Shown piece by piece: positions 45,301 through 52,420 of a stretch of DNA of 64,000 nucleotides (the stretch's first letter is position 1; each line of letters opens with the position of its first letter). Below the pieces are notes generated by a model. The model was not told the DNA's origin. It made no database searches and saw only the letters and a list, made by a program, of their open reading frames with translations. Source of the DNA: Marinilabilia rubra (GTDB taxonomy: Bacteria; Bacteroidota; Bacteroidia; Bacteroidales; Marinilabiliaceae). Where the stretch lies: contig NZ_QEWP01000011.1 in the NCBI RefSeq assembly GCF_003121985.1, positions 1-64,000 of the forward strand. Reading direction: 5' to 3'. The position numbers and the translations under genes are program-made.

Positions 45301-46083
45301 GTTGACGGAAAAGGAGAAGGGGCTAAAATAGAATGTGGAATAGTTTCTACAGAGATTGGTAAAAAAGGAAAAGAGATTATGGGTCCGCAAAAGGCAGCCC
45401 AGTCACTTACCAATCTTATCAAGGAACTGCGTGCCGGTAGCAGCGAAATAAATGATAAGAAAAACCATGTCAGGCGCATTGTTCGGGAAAAGTATGCCCA
45501 TGTATTCGCGCAGGGACAATCGAGCAATGAGATATGGAGGTATAATTTCTATCTATACCAGCTGGATAAAATGATGAAAGCTGAATTTGTGCGGATGGAT
45601 GATGCCACTGTTTCTGTTGATCTAAAGGGAGTTAATATGTTTTGTCCTAAAGATCGGAAGGAGGAATTTAGTCCTTTGTTGGTGACACCCAACCTGAATA
45701 TTGAGCTGAATAGTTTTGGTGAAACCTGCAATGAGTTGATGAGTTTGCCTAATTATCCCGATTTTGCACAGGAGTTTCTGGAAGATTCTGGAAAACTTTA
45801 TGAAGCAAGAGGATATAGTGATGAAACTATAATTAACAATATGATTACACAACTATTGTTGATGGATGGTTACATCGAGTTTGATGATCTCCTGAAAGGA
45901 AGAATCACAGAAAAGGTAAATCGTGAAACAATTGCTGCTGCCAAATATGCAGTTTTACAGGAATTGGAACGTCGCAAAACAGCTTCTAAACCAAACACGG
46001 CTCCTCAGAAAACACAAAATACCAAAGCGCAAAAGAATACCGGAAAGGAGAGTGGTTCCGGGAAAAGCAGTAATAAAAAGTAA
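39358..46083 (+). CDS. Giant 2241-residue protein with PLP aminotransferase-like and P-loop (HprK/PEPCK-like) regions
   Basis: One uninterrupted frame of 2241 codons. Residues about 600-1000 look like a fold-type-I aminotransferase: NDPSNPTG (671-678), LLLDEAYTD (701-709) and SSLSTTKNLAGSGDRLG (742-758), with Lys748 as the likely PLP lysine and Arg756 in the usual position. A Walker A motif GDSGVGKS (1688-1695) follows VFVVEV-like beta strands; the GxSGxGKSE form is that of HPr kinase and PEP carboxykinase P-loops. Residues 1-600 and 1000-1600 are mainly helical and unrecognised. The tail (about 2205-2241) is Lys/Ser/Thr/Gln-rich and probably disordered. No signal peptide or membrane helix. 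It is monocistronic, with its own promoter and terminator. I recognise only the two regions; the function is unknown. Confidence 0.8.
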   Translation: MQIEGVPKAFLRQEAREYIDLYASLGERAEVFLPNFVFDNLKAFARLCYEEPTDPARQQAEIQKFLLKFREEIPGYSDISLMLFPHEDSKAFIYNSLNQGFNRRLSYFADHDIVNNHQKIWIKNILNAHDFSVGTPPVTEKTINFLSRVIIGDAPVELRRFRDVIGVIGDIDEAHWNYLMDTLEQMINQSTHYTTKAEKNNFLHRTEWAVNFKGLNGLIRTVVSGNSDTAVDLLKGEVFGRDCVRVVEDISGSDLFDQMQDETSSVFVVKVKHMRKNMFAGAKWFPLISRIVVVDDSPESHASNTSLVFSFHNGIINTLNKVHTKKLGAPANTQLNLRLILENVNSKNLQEFKELLDQKIDNYNQELEEIKKEQLGKTSDLLKNTSLFKFDSFSRQILKDRYSLARLRDFIQFIQNTASPEKREKQNKELINTFEDRIRKYFYSDTPAVQIATILEGGGRNQIRTYGEYLLQRPLKPIDNKILDRCKTIINFIPDNYKRTLHNHFHKNFGVNLFLEKYQKYIAKVDNESDNKGRFRNVLIDLGVYKDFENLNEEDQIIIKEFISDLGNLEKTSIADDVQMIIRDLLFYRDKRPKPYIIYNKVLAWEYTDLFADDKFYINPFDIEIENLDDQRLDYERILAKLSRIKNTLQLFDASGNLWDRFSENVTIIVNDPSNPTGYSDFNRDNLIEFLKFINNSKISLLLDEAYTDSVKTADDMMPKWRSISRYIFNNENVYSKIRAVSSLSTTKNLAGSGDRLGALVATPAMKEVIDYSRNINKAVRGNGSSLYFLNTVLEVGLKSKALKDKLESKLPKDASRSRIISQIETFVVGNSAGDGKGKTATGDAIKACFEGSPLHLFLLDELASLAKLDILGLPDDFKYKDVPFYIYYSGELIKGLNRFRINKNFRSESNLRLKTATRIADEVIKELEVEDVSIIKSDGSYLFNLLFHDFGTFNDLEDFAKKIAGERGVSALPYRTGVMRFSLGGFIEGTPKSYEIFEKEIRTALTLFLNYWKQFKALRKQAPNEEVSVLMDQILNSGKTSDFLEAVYDDYKMVRDLKKKVNQSLLINENRSLYHASPQVSGVSITTIGDSQNSVIEFQGDVGDCRNVEEFIRSRAFTKIYENLLPQIYKKIPQIRNLNFNIVASRFSKATILKYINNKKTFHPNDYVLDDPEEKNIMREILIEMERLLFSDTKMKILTLQASGDYYMDVARLEGVNIVLKKHIQEILLHFNLPFEQATIEPSRLEIINTACELFEEVTGLKVKDLDLERYVSHFVETLRQDEQFSAINISSRSVGFIADVVKRRVFNKDLAVSDRILYLYLIQNNNSFFRQVTEKLKFLQERIDVTDDADLKIFTENILTDILPREVDDIMNYIIRKKDIKVGEDRLNEVTQKVVGFLILLQNLSKGTDYYHKYMHTLIKVLDTCFRRQKSDVNEMIQHGITLYRNFEVKDKTLKDFDGGSLAWINDVMTKCGVISVEQSVQRHTRISTDAKKREYPFHKIDRGEDEPMYLLDMNRGRSKNDYIKALSTKPDSKFFERRVARFVANMDPDDYRCKIMRSGVVTQLIIFQKGYIKYLTDFFRLTQYKDISLQEAENFVPDVLLLLGAPEKVISFPQVGYFDIKGPNGNIKTLVTPLRKEADYFGDVKKPWLTMMNERVKEMGGIPKHGSLFAIELEDGSIFVVEVDGDSGVGKSEMLAGLTLKWLRQNLPGVRSIKNIAGDMFHVFRDKEGNLYGFGTEEGDFSRVTDFDPEYIQYYKYLFESSADSNVDDLNSRSTISGLCEIQMPYKIDIMLTAHNYSKEEAGITRVSNPENFMLYIDSHGERKEKATSQDGPHFQRTLSRYTADKNIVEMLSQHGNYLDDVLDWEIDPGDGKYYLASSYKMMDKIDIEKVVSQIFIGKKIPFEDEKWTVENVNFDIVKNRFIAHVKLGDQIDEVVLSRNIFSSIFDSLASTPAGQPFIAQDEQIEGRYYLIDVLSGGVDGKGEGAKIECGIVSTEIGKKGKEIMGPQKAAQSLTNLIKELRAGSSEINDKKNHVRRIVREKYAHVFAQGQSSNEIWRYNFYLYQLDKMMKAEFVRMDDATVSVDLKGVNMFCPKDRKEEFSPLLVTPNLNIELNSFGETCNELMSLPNYPDFAQEFLEDSGKLYEARGYSDETIINNMITQLLLMDGYIEFDDLLKGRITEKVNRETIAAAKYAVLQELERRKTASKPNTAPQKTQNTKAQKNTGKESGSGKSSNKK

Positions 46084-46104
46084 CCAGGTCTTACTCTGAA
46101 TAAC

Positions 46105-46149
46105 AAAAAAAGAGGCTGTTTCGCATGTTTGAAACAACCTCTTTTTTTT
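46105..46149. terminator. Bidirectional terminator after the giant gene
   Basis: An 18-bp stem with one mismatch (AAAAAAAGAGGCTGTTTC against GAAACAACCTCTTTTTTT) lies between two convergent genes. Confidence 0.9.
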
Positions 46150-46164
46150 GCGTTGATATAGTCC

Positions 46165-47199
46165 CTACTCTTTTGCTTTTGTAAATCTTTGAGCGCCATT
46201 GTTGCTGATGGCCGTAACATGTATAGATCCTTTACCGGATTTAAGTCTCTTTTTCTTTGATTTTCCCGGAATATAGAGGAACCCGTAATTTGACTCCAGT
46301 TCATAGGTGAGCTCTTTTTGATCGTTTTTAAGGGCCATATCAATACGTCCTTTGGTCGTTTCAAAATTACTATTCCCTGTCAGAAGAATGCCTTCCCCGT
46401 TTAGGTTCCCGGAAATTGATTTTAGGTCCATGGTCCCCTTGAGATCCTCAATCCAAACATCTCCGTCGTCATTGATGGTTTGAAGATGGCCGTCGATATT
46501 TTTCAGTGCCAATTCGCCGGTGGAGGTTCTTAGTTTTAAGTCACCATCAACATCTGATATTTTTTGGGCCGAAGTATTGGTCTGGGTATTCAGACTTCCC
46601 TTTATGTTTTGAAGATCAATTAATCCCTTGTCGGTAATAAGCATTGTTTGTCCGTTGATATCCTTCAGTTCAATATCTCCACTTGTCGTTTTTGCGTTGA
46701 GATCGCCTTTCAAATTTGAGACCTGAATAGATCCCGTACTGGTTTTTAATTTGAAATTACCCGATGCCTCATTCAGTATTATTTTTCCATACGAGGCATC
46801 AGCATCCAAATTTCCAGTGGAAATGTCTATAGCTTCAATATATCCGGAACGGGTTTTTACTTTTATATTGCAATCTTGCGGTACTTTAATAGCGATTTCT
46901 CCCGACTTGGTTGAAACATGTTCATCCGGAGTGTTTACAGATAGCGTTAGTTTAGTTCCCTCTACTTTTTCATTTATATTAAAACCATCAATCTTTTTGG
47001 AGGCCTCAATCAGGGCATCAACCTCAACTTTGTCGTTTGTTGAAGAAGTGACTATTACTTTGCAAAAATCGCCTTTTACTTCTAAGCTTTCAATGTTGTC
47101 ATAGCTTTTGGCGGATTTGTGTACTACCTCTAAAGGAGCACCGATACAAGTAGTTGCACCAAAATAAAAAGTGGTTAATAAGATAAGCAGATGTTTCAT
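46165..47199 (-). CDS. DUF4097 family beta-repeat secreted protein
   Basis: The 344-residue protein has a signal peptide (MKHLLILLTTFYFGATTCIG, no clear lipobox) and then regular repeats of about 20 residues of the pattern GDIELKDINGQ / GELALKNIDGH, which predict a beta-solenoid. This is DUF4097, often called putative adhesin, with unknown function. The protein probably sits in the periplasm or on the surface. The gene faces the giant gene across a shared terminator. Confidence 0.82.
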   Translation of the reverse strand: MKHLLILLTTFYFGATTCIGAPLEVVHKSAKSYDNIESLEVKGDFCKVIVTSSTNDKVEVDALIEASKKIDGFNINEKVEGTKLTLSVNTPDEHVSTKSGEIAIKVPQDCNIKVKTRSGYIEAIDISTGNLDADASYGKIILNEASGNFKLKTSTGSIQVSNLKGDLNAKTTSGDIELKDINGQTMLITDKGLIDLQNIKGSLNTQTNTSAQKISDVDGDLKLRTSTGELALKNIDGHLQTINDDGDVWIEDLKGTMDLKSISGNLNGEGILLTGNSNFETTKGRIDMALKNDQKELTYELESNYGFLYIPGKSKKKRLKSGKGSIHVTAISNNGAQRFTKAKE

Positions 47200-47299
47200 A
47201 ATTCCGTTTTTAAGTGATTATTTCGTAACTTATATCATCACAAAGTAAGTGATTTTGATGTATTTTTGCACTTCTTCTGGTTGAATAAAAATTTAATAA

Positions 47300-48580
47300 A
47301 TGAGTAAAATTTTACGTTTTGCGGTCCTGGCCGCTTTAGCAGGATTTTTAACATACTGTGGGGTTTCTGTTCCTTTAACAACAAATAATATTGAAGAGGA
47401 TAAAGAGATTTTTTCGTTTAAAGAAATTGAGCCGGATTCCGGTTTTCAAAAATCATGGCTTCTTTGGGTGGAGCAGCCTGTTGATCATCATAATCCTGAC
47501 AAGGGGACCTTCAAACAGCGGGTCTGGCTTTCGCATAGGTCGTCCGAGGCTCCTGTTGTTTTGGTTACAGAGGGGTACATGGCCCCGCGAAATTACACTA
47601 CTGAGCTTACACAAATCGTCGAGGGTAACCAGGTGATTGTGGAGCACCGCTATTTTGACCGTTCAGCACCTGACTCCATTGACTGGGATTACCTGACTAT
47701 TGAACAGGCAGCTATGGATCACCACCATATTGTGGATTTGCTGAAGAAATATTACAAGGGAACATGGATAAATACAGGCATTAGTAAAGGAGGCCAAACG
47801 GCTATGATCCATCGTGCTCTTTATCCAAAGGATGTTGATATTTCTGTTCCGTATGTAGCCCCATTCAATTTGGAAAAAGAAGATCAGAGGTTGGTTCAGT
47901 TTTTCGAGAACGTGGGCACCTCAAAGCAGCGAAAACGCATTAGGGAGTTCCAGAAAGAGGTGCTTAAAAGAAAAGAGGAACTAATCCCGTATTTTGAGGA
48001 ACTGATTAGGGAAAAAGGATATACATTCAGAATGGGAAAAGAAAAAGCTTTCGAATTAGCCGTTCTTGAATATCCCTTTAGTTTGTGGCAGTGGGGCGGT
48101 CCGGTGGATCAGATTCCTGAACCGGGAGCATCAGCAGAAGTACTTTTTAATCATTTACATCAGGGAAGTGACTTTGGTTATTTTTCAGATCAACAGTGGG
48201 AACAGATTGGTCCGTTTTTTTATCAGGCTTATAAGGAGTTAGGCTATTATCCATACCTGGCAACCCCGCTAAAAGAATGGTTGGATGAAATAAAAGAAGA
48301 TACCGTTTCAAATCGGTTTATGGCTCCGGAAGTAGATAAACTGACTTTTGACAAGCAGGCGCCTGTTAATATTTTGAAGAAATTGAAACAAGAGGATCCT
48401 AAAATGATTGTAATCACCGGTGAAAATGATCCCTGGAGCGCTACTTCTTTGGATCCGGAAGGATTTACTAATGTTATCAAAATTGAAAAGCCCGGTGGAA
48501 GTCATCGTACCCGCATCAATAATCTTCCCGATTCTCTTAAACAGAAAGTGATACATCAATTGAACGACTGGATAGAATAA
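47300..48580 (+). CDS. S28/S37-like serine peptidase, lipoprotein
   Basis: The 426-residue protein has a lipobox with cysteine at residue 20 (FLTYCG) and an alpha/beta-hydrolase fold. Start QPVDHHNPDKGTFKQRVWL is typical of this peptidase group. The catalytic triad reads Ser162 (GISKGGQ), Asp377 (ENDPWS) and His402 (GSHRTRI). The GxSKGG form points to the S37 (PS-10) tripeptidyl-aminopeptidase group rather than S28 proper. It probably trims peptides from the N-terminus in the periplasm or on the surface. Confidence 0.85.
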   Translation: MSKILRFAVLAALAGFLTYCGVSVPLTTNNIEEDKEIFSFKEIEPDSGFQKSWLLWVEQPVDHHNPDKGTFKQRVWLSHRSSEAPVVLVTEGYMAPRNYTTELTQIVEGNQVIVEHRYFDRSAPDSIDWDYLTIEQAAMDHHHIVDLLKKYYKGTWINTGISKGGQTAMIHRALYPKDVDISVPYVAPFNLEKEDQRLVQFFENVGTSKQRKRIREFQKEVLKRKEELIPYFEELIREKGYTFRMGKEKAFELAVLEYPFSLWQWGGPVDQIPEPGASAEVLFNHLHQGSDFGYFSDQQWEQIGPFFYQAYKELGYYPYLATPLKEWLDEIKEDTVSNRFMAPEVDKLTFDKQAPVNILKKLKQEDPKMIVITGENDPWSATSLDPEGFTNVIKIEKPGGSHRTRINNLPDSLKQKVIHQLNDWIE

Positions 48581-48598
48581 TTATTCATTATAAAACAG

Positions 48599-48630
48599 AA
48601 AAGACGGCCCAACGTTTTGGGTCGTCTTTT
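48599..48630 (+). terminator. Terminator of the peptidase gene
   Basis: Stem AAAAGACGGCCCAA against TTGGGTCGTCTTTT with one mismatch, then TCTTTTT. The remaining gap to 49048 (about 420 bp) holds no gene or repeat I can name. Confidence 0.85.
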
Positions 48631-49048
48631 TCTTTTTGAACATGGGTTAACTTGGGTCAGGCTGTGCTCCTTGGGTAAAAAGCACAAGCACTTTCTGACA
48701 CACACAAATTTAAATAATTATACTGCCTTTGTCACGCTTAAATGTTTAAATTGTCTAATTCTTTTACGAATGGACCGTTTTTTATGATTAATACGTGTTT
48801 TATGCACTTTCCGGATGCAAGCGGGCGTTGTATTGGGTATTTAGGTAAATGATTTCCAGTTTAATTGGTTACCTGGAATTGTTGTTTTCATCTTGTTTTG
48901 TAGGTGTGAAATATTTGAAGTTAAGAAACCGGTCTGGCAACCTTTTGTTTCAGGATATTGGTTGCAAATCTTAAAAAGTCTGCTTATCTGTTTATATCAT
49001 GGATAAAAAGGCCTAAATTTGAAATAGTAAACTTTAAAAATTATAATT

Positions 49049-49330
49049 ATGGCGAGTATCAGAGATCTCAAAAAAGACATAAATTATTTAGCCTCAGAGA
49101 TTGTCACCGAAGCATATGTAAGAAAAATGCTTTTCGATGGAATTTCTGAAGACCAATTTAAGAAAGTAATAACCGATGCGATTGAATTCAGAAATGATTT
49201 AATAGCTAAGATTAATCATCCCGATGGAAAAGATAATCCCAAAAAGGTTAAATCTTTTTTTAGAGACGTTAGAAAAGAAATGGACCAAAAGTCTTCAGAG
49301 CTAATTGATGCTGTGAATAATCTTAAATAG
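49049..49330 (+). CDS. Small conserved hypothetical protein
   Basis: The 93-residue, charged, all-helical protein begins MASIRDLKKDINYLASEIVT and resembles a short Bacteroidota family that I know only as hypothetical. FFRDVRKEMDQKSSELIDAV near the end suggests an amphipathic helix. No signal peptide or known motif. The codon pattern and the clean ATG after an AT-rich leader support it as a gene. It is followed directly by a dispersed palindromic repeat. Confidence 0.65.
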   Translation: MASIRDLKKDINYLASEIVTEAYVRKMLFDGISEDQFKKVITDAIEFRNDLIAKINHPDGKDNPKKVKSFFRDVRKEMDQKSSELIDAVNNLK

Positions 49331-49332
49331 TG

Positions 49333-49487
49333 TTTGCAAGAAAACGACAATTGCTGCGTTATGCTTGTCTTCAAAACAGTCATTTACGAAAAGTAAACTC
49401 CTGTTTTTCAAACATCGCAAGCCTTGCACTTGACGTCTTCTTGCAAGCACAGATGAAAAACATGAGTTTTCTTGCTGGCACTAAATA
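49333..49487. repeat. Long imperfect palindromic repeat, copy 2 (uninterrupted)
   Basis: Arms of about 55 bp pair around a GAAAA loop at 49387-49392: TTTGCAAGAAAACGAC pairs with GACGTCTTCTTGCAAG, and CAAAACAGTCATTTAC with GTAAACTCCTGTTTTT, with mismatches. After the palindrome (ends 49447) the homology with copy 1 at 23234 continues through GAGTTTTCTTGCTGGCACTA. The sequence 49488-49693 holds no recognised feature. Confidence 0.8.
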
Positions 49488-49693
49488 AGGGATTTGTCTC
49501 TGGTGTATTGAATGAAGTTCATACAATTACCAAATGGGTCATTTTCCCAATTGTTTGTTTATCAGTAGAAGAGCATGTTTTTTTAAATTGGATGGTCTGT
49601 TAAATAAGATTTTTTGTATCAAAAAGAGTTTTGTTGCGTACAAGAAAATGAAAAAACAAACTACTTATATCACTTAGTAATTCTAATATACTT

Positions 49694-49888
49694 ATGAAAA
49701 AAGTTTTAGCTAAACATTTTCAGTACACCGGGCTGGACGACTATGATATGTCACTTGATGATCAAATTAATACTTTTTTGGAGGAGGAAGGTGTAAAGCC
49801 CGAACAAATTATTGAGCTGGAATATTCTGCTCACTCAAGTCAGGGCATTAATACTTATTCCGCGCTTTTAATGTATGCTACTGATTAA
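49694..49888 (+). CDS. Small hypothetical acidic protein
   Basis: A 64-residue open frame starting MKKVLAKHFQYTGLDDYDMS and ending in a possible beta strand (NTYSALLMYATD). It is acidic and has no known domain. The terminator hairpins directly after the stop, and the regular codon use, support expression. Function unknown. Confidence 0.5.
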   Translation: MKKVLAKHFQYTGLDDYDMSLDDQINTFLEEEGVKPEQIIELEYSAHSSQGINTYSALLMYATD

Positions 49889-49957
49889 AGCCAAAAGGCT
49901 TTATTAATCTTTTTTGAGAAAAATAAAGGGGGAGGACATTTGATGTTCTTCCCCTTT
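49887..49957 (+). terminator. Two terminator-like hairpins after the small acidic gene
   Basis: AAAGCC-AAAA-GGCTTT (49887-49902) overlaps the stop codon, and a larger stem AAAGGGGGAGGACAT/ATGTTCTTCCCCTTT with mismatches (49925-49957) ends in a T run. Confidence 0.65.
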
Positions 49958-50066
49958 TTGGTAATTTTATTTGCGTGTAAACGTGATCAGTTTTTCACCT
50001 GATGGCAGAAAGAGAGCTTTTTTCTCTCTTTTGACAGAATGTATTTAAGTTTTTAATTATTGAAAA

Positions 50067-50972
50067 ATGGGAATTCTGGAATGGTTTGGAAAGAATAGAT
50101 CTGAAGGACACAGTTCTTCGTTACCAAAAGCTAATAAAGACGAGGGGCCTGAGCCAAAGCAAAATTCTTTAGATCATGATATAGGGATTGCACTTAGCGG
50201 TGGAAGCGCAAGAGGGTATGCCCATATCGGTGTTTTGAAAGCGTTGGATGAACAGGGAATGTCTCCCGATATTATCTCAGGAACCAGTATGGGAGCTTTG
50301 GTGGGTGTTTTGTATGCTGCTGGTTACAGTCCCGACCATATACTGGAACTGGTCAAGAAAGACAAAATATACAATATGGTTTCTCTAAGGTTTGGACAAA
50401 ACGGATTGTTCGAATTGGATGCGGTCAGACGAATTCTGCAAAATGAAATTAAGGAAGATAATTTTTCTGTTCTGAAAAAACCCTTTTATTTGTCAGTTGC
50501 CAATATTTCTGATGGCAAAAATGAAGTGAAAGGAGAAAAAGGACCTCTTTTTGATTATGTTCTGGCTTCCTGTTCTGTACCTGTTATTATTTTACCACAG
50601 GTGATAGATGGAAAAACCTATATTGACGGAGGTTTGTTTGATAATCTGCCTGCCGCTTCTATTAAAGATAAATGCCAGACATTAATTGGAGTCCATGTCA
50701 ATTATAATGGTCCTATGACTAAACTTGACGGGATCAGGGAAATCGCCCAGCGCACCTTTAGTTTGGGAATTGAACAGAATGTTATCGAGAGCCGAAAAAT
50801 GTGTGATTTTATGATTGAACCTGAAGAATTGAAGGAATTTACTTTTCTTGATTTTGACAGGGTCGATGAATTGGTAGAGGTGGGTTATGAAAATACAAAA
50901 AAGATGATAGAGGAAGAGTTGGCCCCCGTGTTGAAAAAGGAGAGCATTGAGAAAGAAGAGACTGAAGGTTAA
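50067..50972 (+). CDS. Patatin-like phospholipase family protein
   Basis: The 301-residue protein has the full patatin set: oxyanion loop GIALSGGSARGYAHIG (about 40-55), nucleophile Ser74 in GTSMG and Asp187 in YIDGG. It is the short, cytoplasmic, RssA-like type, preceded by about 35 polar residues and followed by a Glu/Lys-rich tail. It likely hydrolyses acyl esters; the substrate is unknown. Its 3' end is 3 bp from the convergent gene. Confidence 0.9.
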   Translation: MGILEWFGKNRSEGHSSSLPKANKDEGPEPKQNSLDHDIGIALSGGSARGYAHIGVLKALDEQGMSPDIISGTSMGALVGVLYAAGYSPDHILELVKKDKIYNMVSLRFGQNGLFELDAVRRILQNEIKEDNFSVLKKPFYLSVANISDGKNEVKGEKGPLFDYVLASCSVPVIILPQVIDGKTYIDGGLFDNLPAASIKDKCQTLIGVHVNYNGPMTKLDGIREIAQRTFSLGIEQNVIESRKMCDFMIEPEELKEFTFLDFDRVDELVEVGYENTKKMIEEELAPVLKKESIEKEETEG

Positions 50973-50992
50973 CTCTTATTTTAGAGTTAACC
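50967..50992. terminator. Hairpin shared by two convergent 3' ends
   Basis: Perfect 9-bp stem GGTTAACTC/GAGTTAACC. The 5' arm contains the patatin stop codon, and the stop of the minus-strand gene lies in the loop. It lacks a T run, so termination efficiency is uncertain. Confidence 0.5.
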
Positions 50993-52202
50993 AGGCTCCA
51001 AACAGCTGTGGGTTTTCCGGACTTACGAAAGGAAGGAAGCCATGTCTTATTTTTCCATCACATAGAATAACAGGCATTGATTTCTTTTTTTCATGGCAAA
51101 ATTTCTTCCACTCTTCTTTTTGAAACAAACCGGTTTGCCAGCTGCCAATGGCTTCCGGATGTAGTTTCTTTTTAAAGAATATGTTGGCCATCCCCATGTT
51201 ATGGCGAAGGTTGATCTCAAGACAAGGTTGAAGAAGAAGACGGCCGTCAGAATGTTTAAAAAAAATTCCATCTACCCCTGCGGGCCCCCAATAATTATGA
51301 CTTAAATTCATTTTTTTCAATCCTCTGCCTAGTAATGTTGAGGCTTGTTCAATGGCTGTTTCCAATACTGTTTTATCTGCTAATATCTGAGAATTAATAA
51401 CAGGTTCCCCAATTGCACATCCGGCAAATTGGCCCGAAGGATCGGCATAAAAAAAGTTGTGCCCGCAGTAATTAATTTCTTTTTCTGAAAGCATAAACTG
51501 AAAGGAAACATCCTGAACTTTACAAAGCATTTTTTCTATATATACTTTGCCCTGGCGCTTTAGCATTCCTTTTACCCAGGGAGATTTTTCAGGATTATCC
51601 TGCGAATTTCTGATTCTGTACAATCCTCTTCCGGAGGCACTAAACGGTGTTTTGATTACCGCCGGAGGTGCCATGCTTTCAAGAATTTTTGATAAATCAG
51701 CTTCATGGTCTATCACCATGGGGGCTTCCGGTAAAAAAATCAGGTCAAAATCGCCTGGAGAAGCTGTTTTTATGTTTTTAATCGTTTTGAGTAGCTCATA
51801 ACCTGTTTCCCTGCTTAGTAATTGTTTGTGGTTCTCGTCCCACTTATTAAACGGATGTGTTTGCCAACTTGAATCTATAAAATCATTGAATGGCTTGAAA
51901 GAACGGTAAACAGCAGGACTCCATCCCCAGGGTTCGGGCCATAGCTCATTTATTCCTTCATTATTAATGTCTTCCGGACCTGAGATCAATCTTGGCAATT
52001 TTAAGTCATATTGGGCAAGGTGGCTTAGACTTTCCATTTTGCCCTCCGGAACAAGGATAATATCATTTTCATTTGCCATAAGCCAGGGGAGTGCTGCCAA
52101 ATCATTTTCAAACTGCTTGAGATGCGCAGGTGGCATATAGGAAACCTGGCCGTTGGCAATAGCCATCTCATTGGTGGGATTGAAAAGAAAAAACCTGCGC
52201 AT
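50976..52202 (-). CDS. Conserved hypothetical protein, ATP-grasp-like
   Basis: The protein (408 residues from MRRFFLFNPTNEMAIANGQ) resembles a Bacteroidota family with no assigned role. The segment PPAVIKTPFSASGRGLYRI looks like the glycine-rich ATP-grasp loop, VYIEKML the following strand, and LLQPCLEINLRHNMGM the metal-binding Glu/Asn segment. It may ligate a carboxylate to an amine. No signal peptide. ATGs at 52205 and 52223 are possible starts; 52202 fits the family best. Function uncertain. Confidence 0.65.
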   Translation of the reverse strand: MRRFFLFNPTNEMAIANGQVSYMPPAHLKQFENDLAALPWLMANENDIILVPEGKMESLSHLAQYDLKLPRLISGPEDINNEGINELWPEPWGWSPAVYRSFKPFNDFIDSSWQTHPFNKWDENHKQLLSRETGYELLKTIKNIKTASPGDFDLIFLPEAPMVIDHEADLSKILESMAPPAVIKTPFSASGRGLYRIRNSQDNPEKSPWVKGMLKRQGKVYIEKMLCKVQDVSFQFMLSEKEINYCGHNFFYADPSGQFAGCAIGEPVINSQILADKTVLETAIEQASTLLGRGLKKMNLSHNYWGPAGVDGIFFKHSDGRLLLQPCLEINLRHNMGMANIFFKKKLHPEAIGSWQTGLFQKEEWKKFCHEKKKSMPVILCDGKIRHGFLPFVSPENPQLFGAWLTLK

Positions 52203-52420
52203 CATCTTTTGAATTTTGTGCAAAACTAATAAACAAATTCACTCCGGTGTTCAAAATAATGGTTGATTAAAATCTAATGGTGTTGTAATTTGCTACTGGT
52301 AAGTTTTAAGCACCGATCTGCACTGAATGGCAATTTAGTTGTCGTGGCTATGCAACCTCTTTTTACGTGTTTGCGATTTTTATAAATCAATCTGTAAATC
52401 ATTCAAATGAAACTTAAGTC

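Noticed and set aside
45955-46364. Minus-strand frames over the 3' end of the giant gene
   Set aside because: They are antisense shadows; the terminator at 46105 and the intact 2241-codon frame explain the region.
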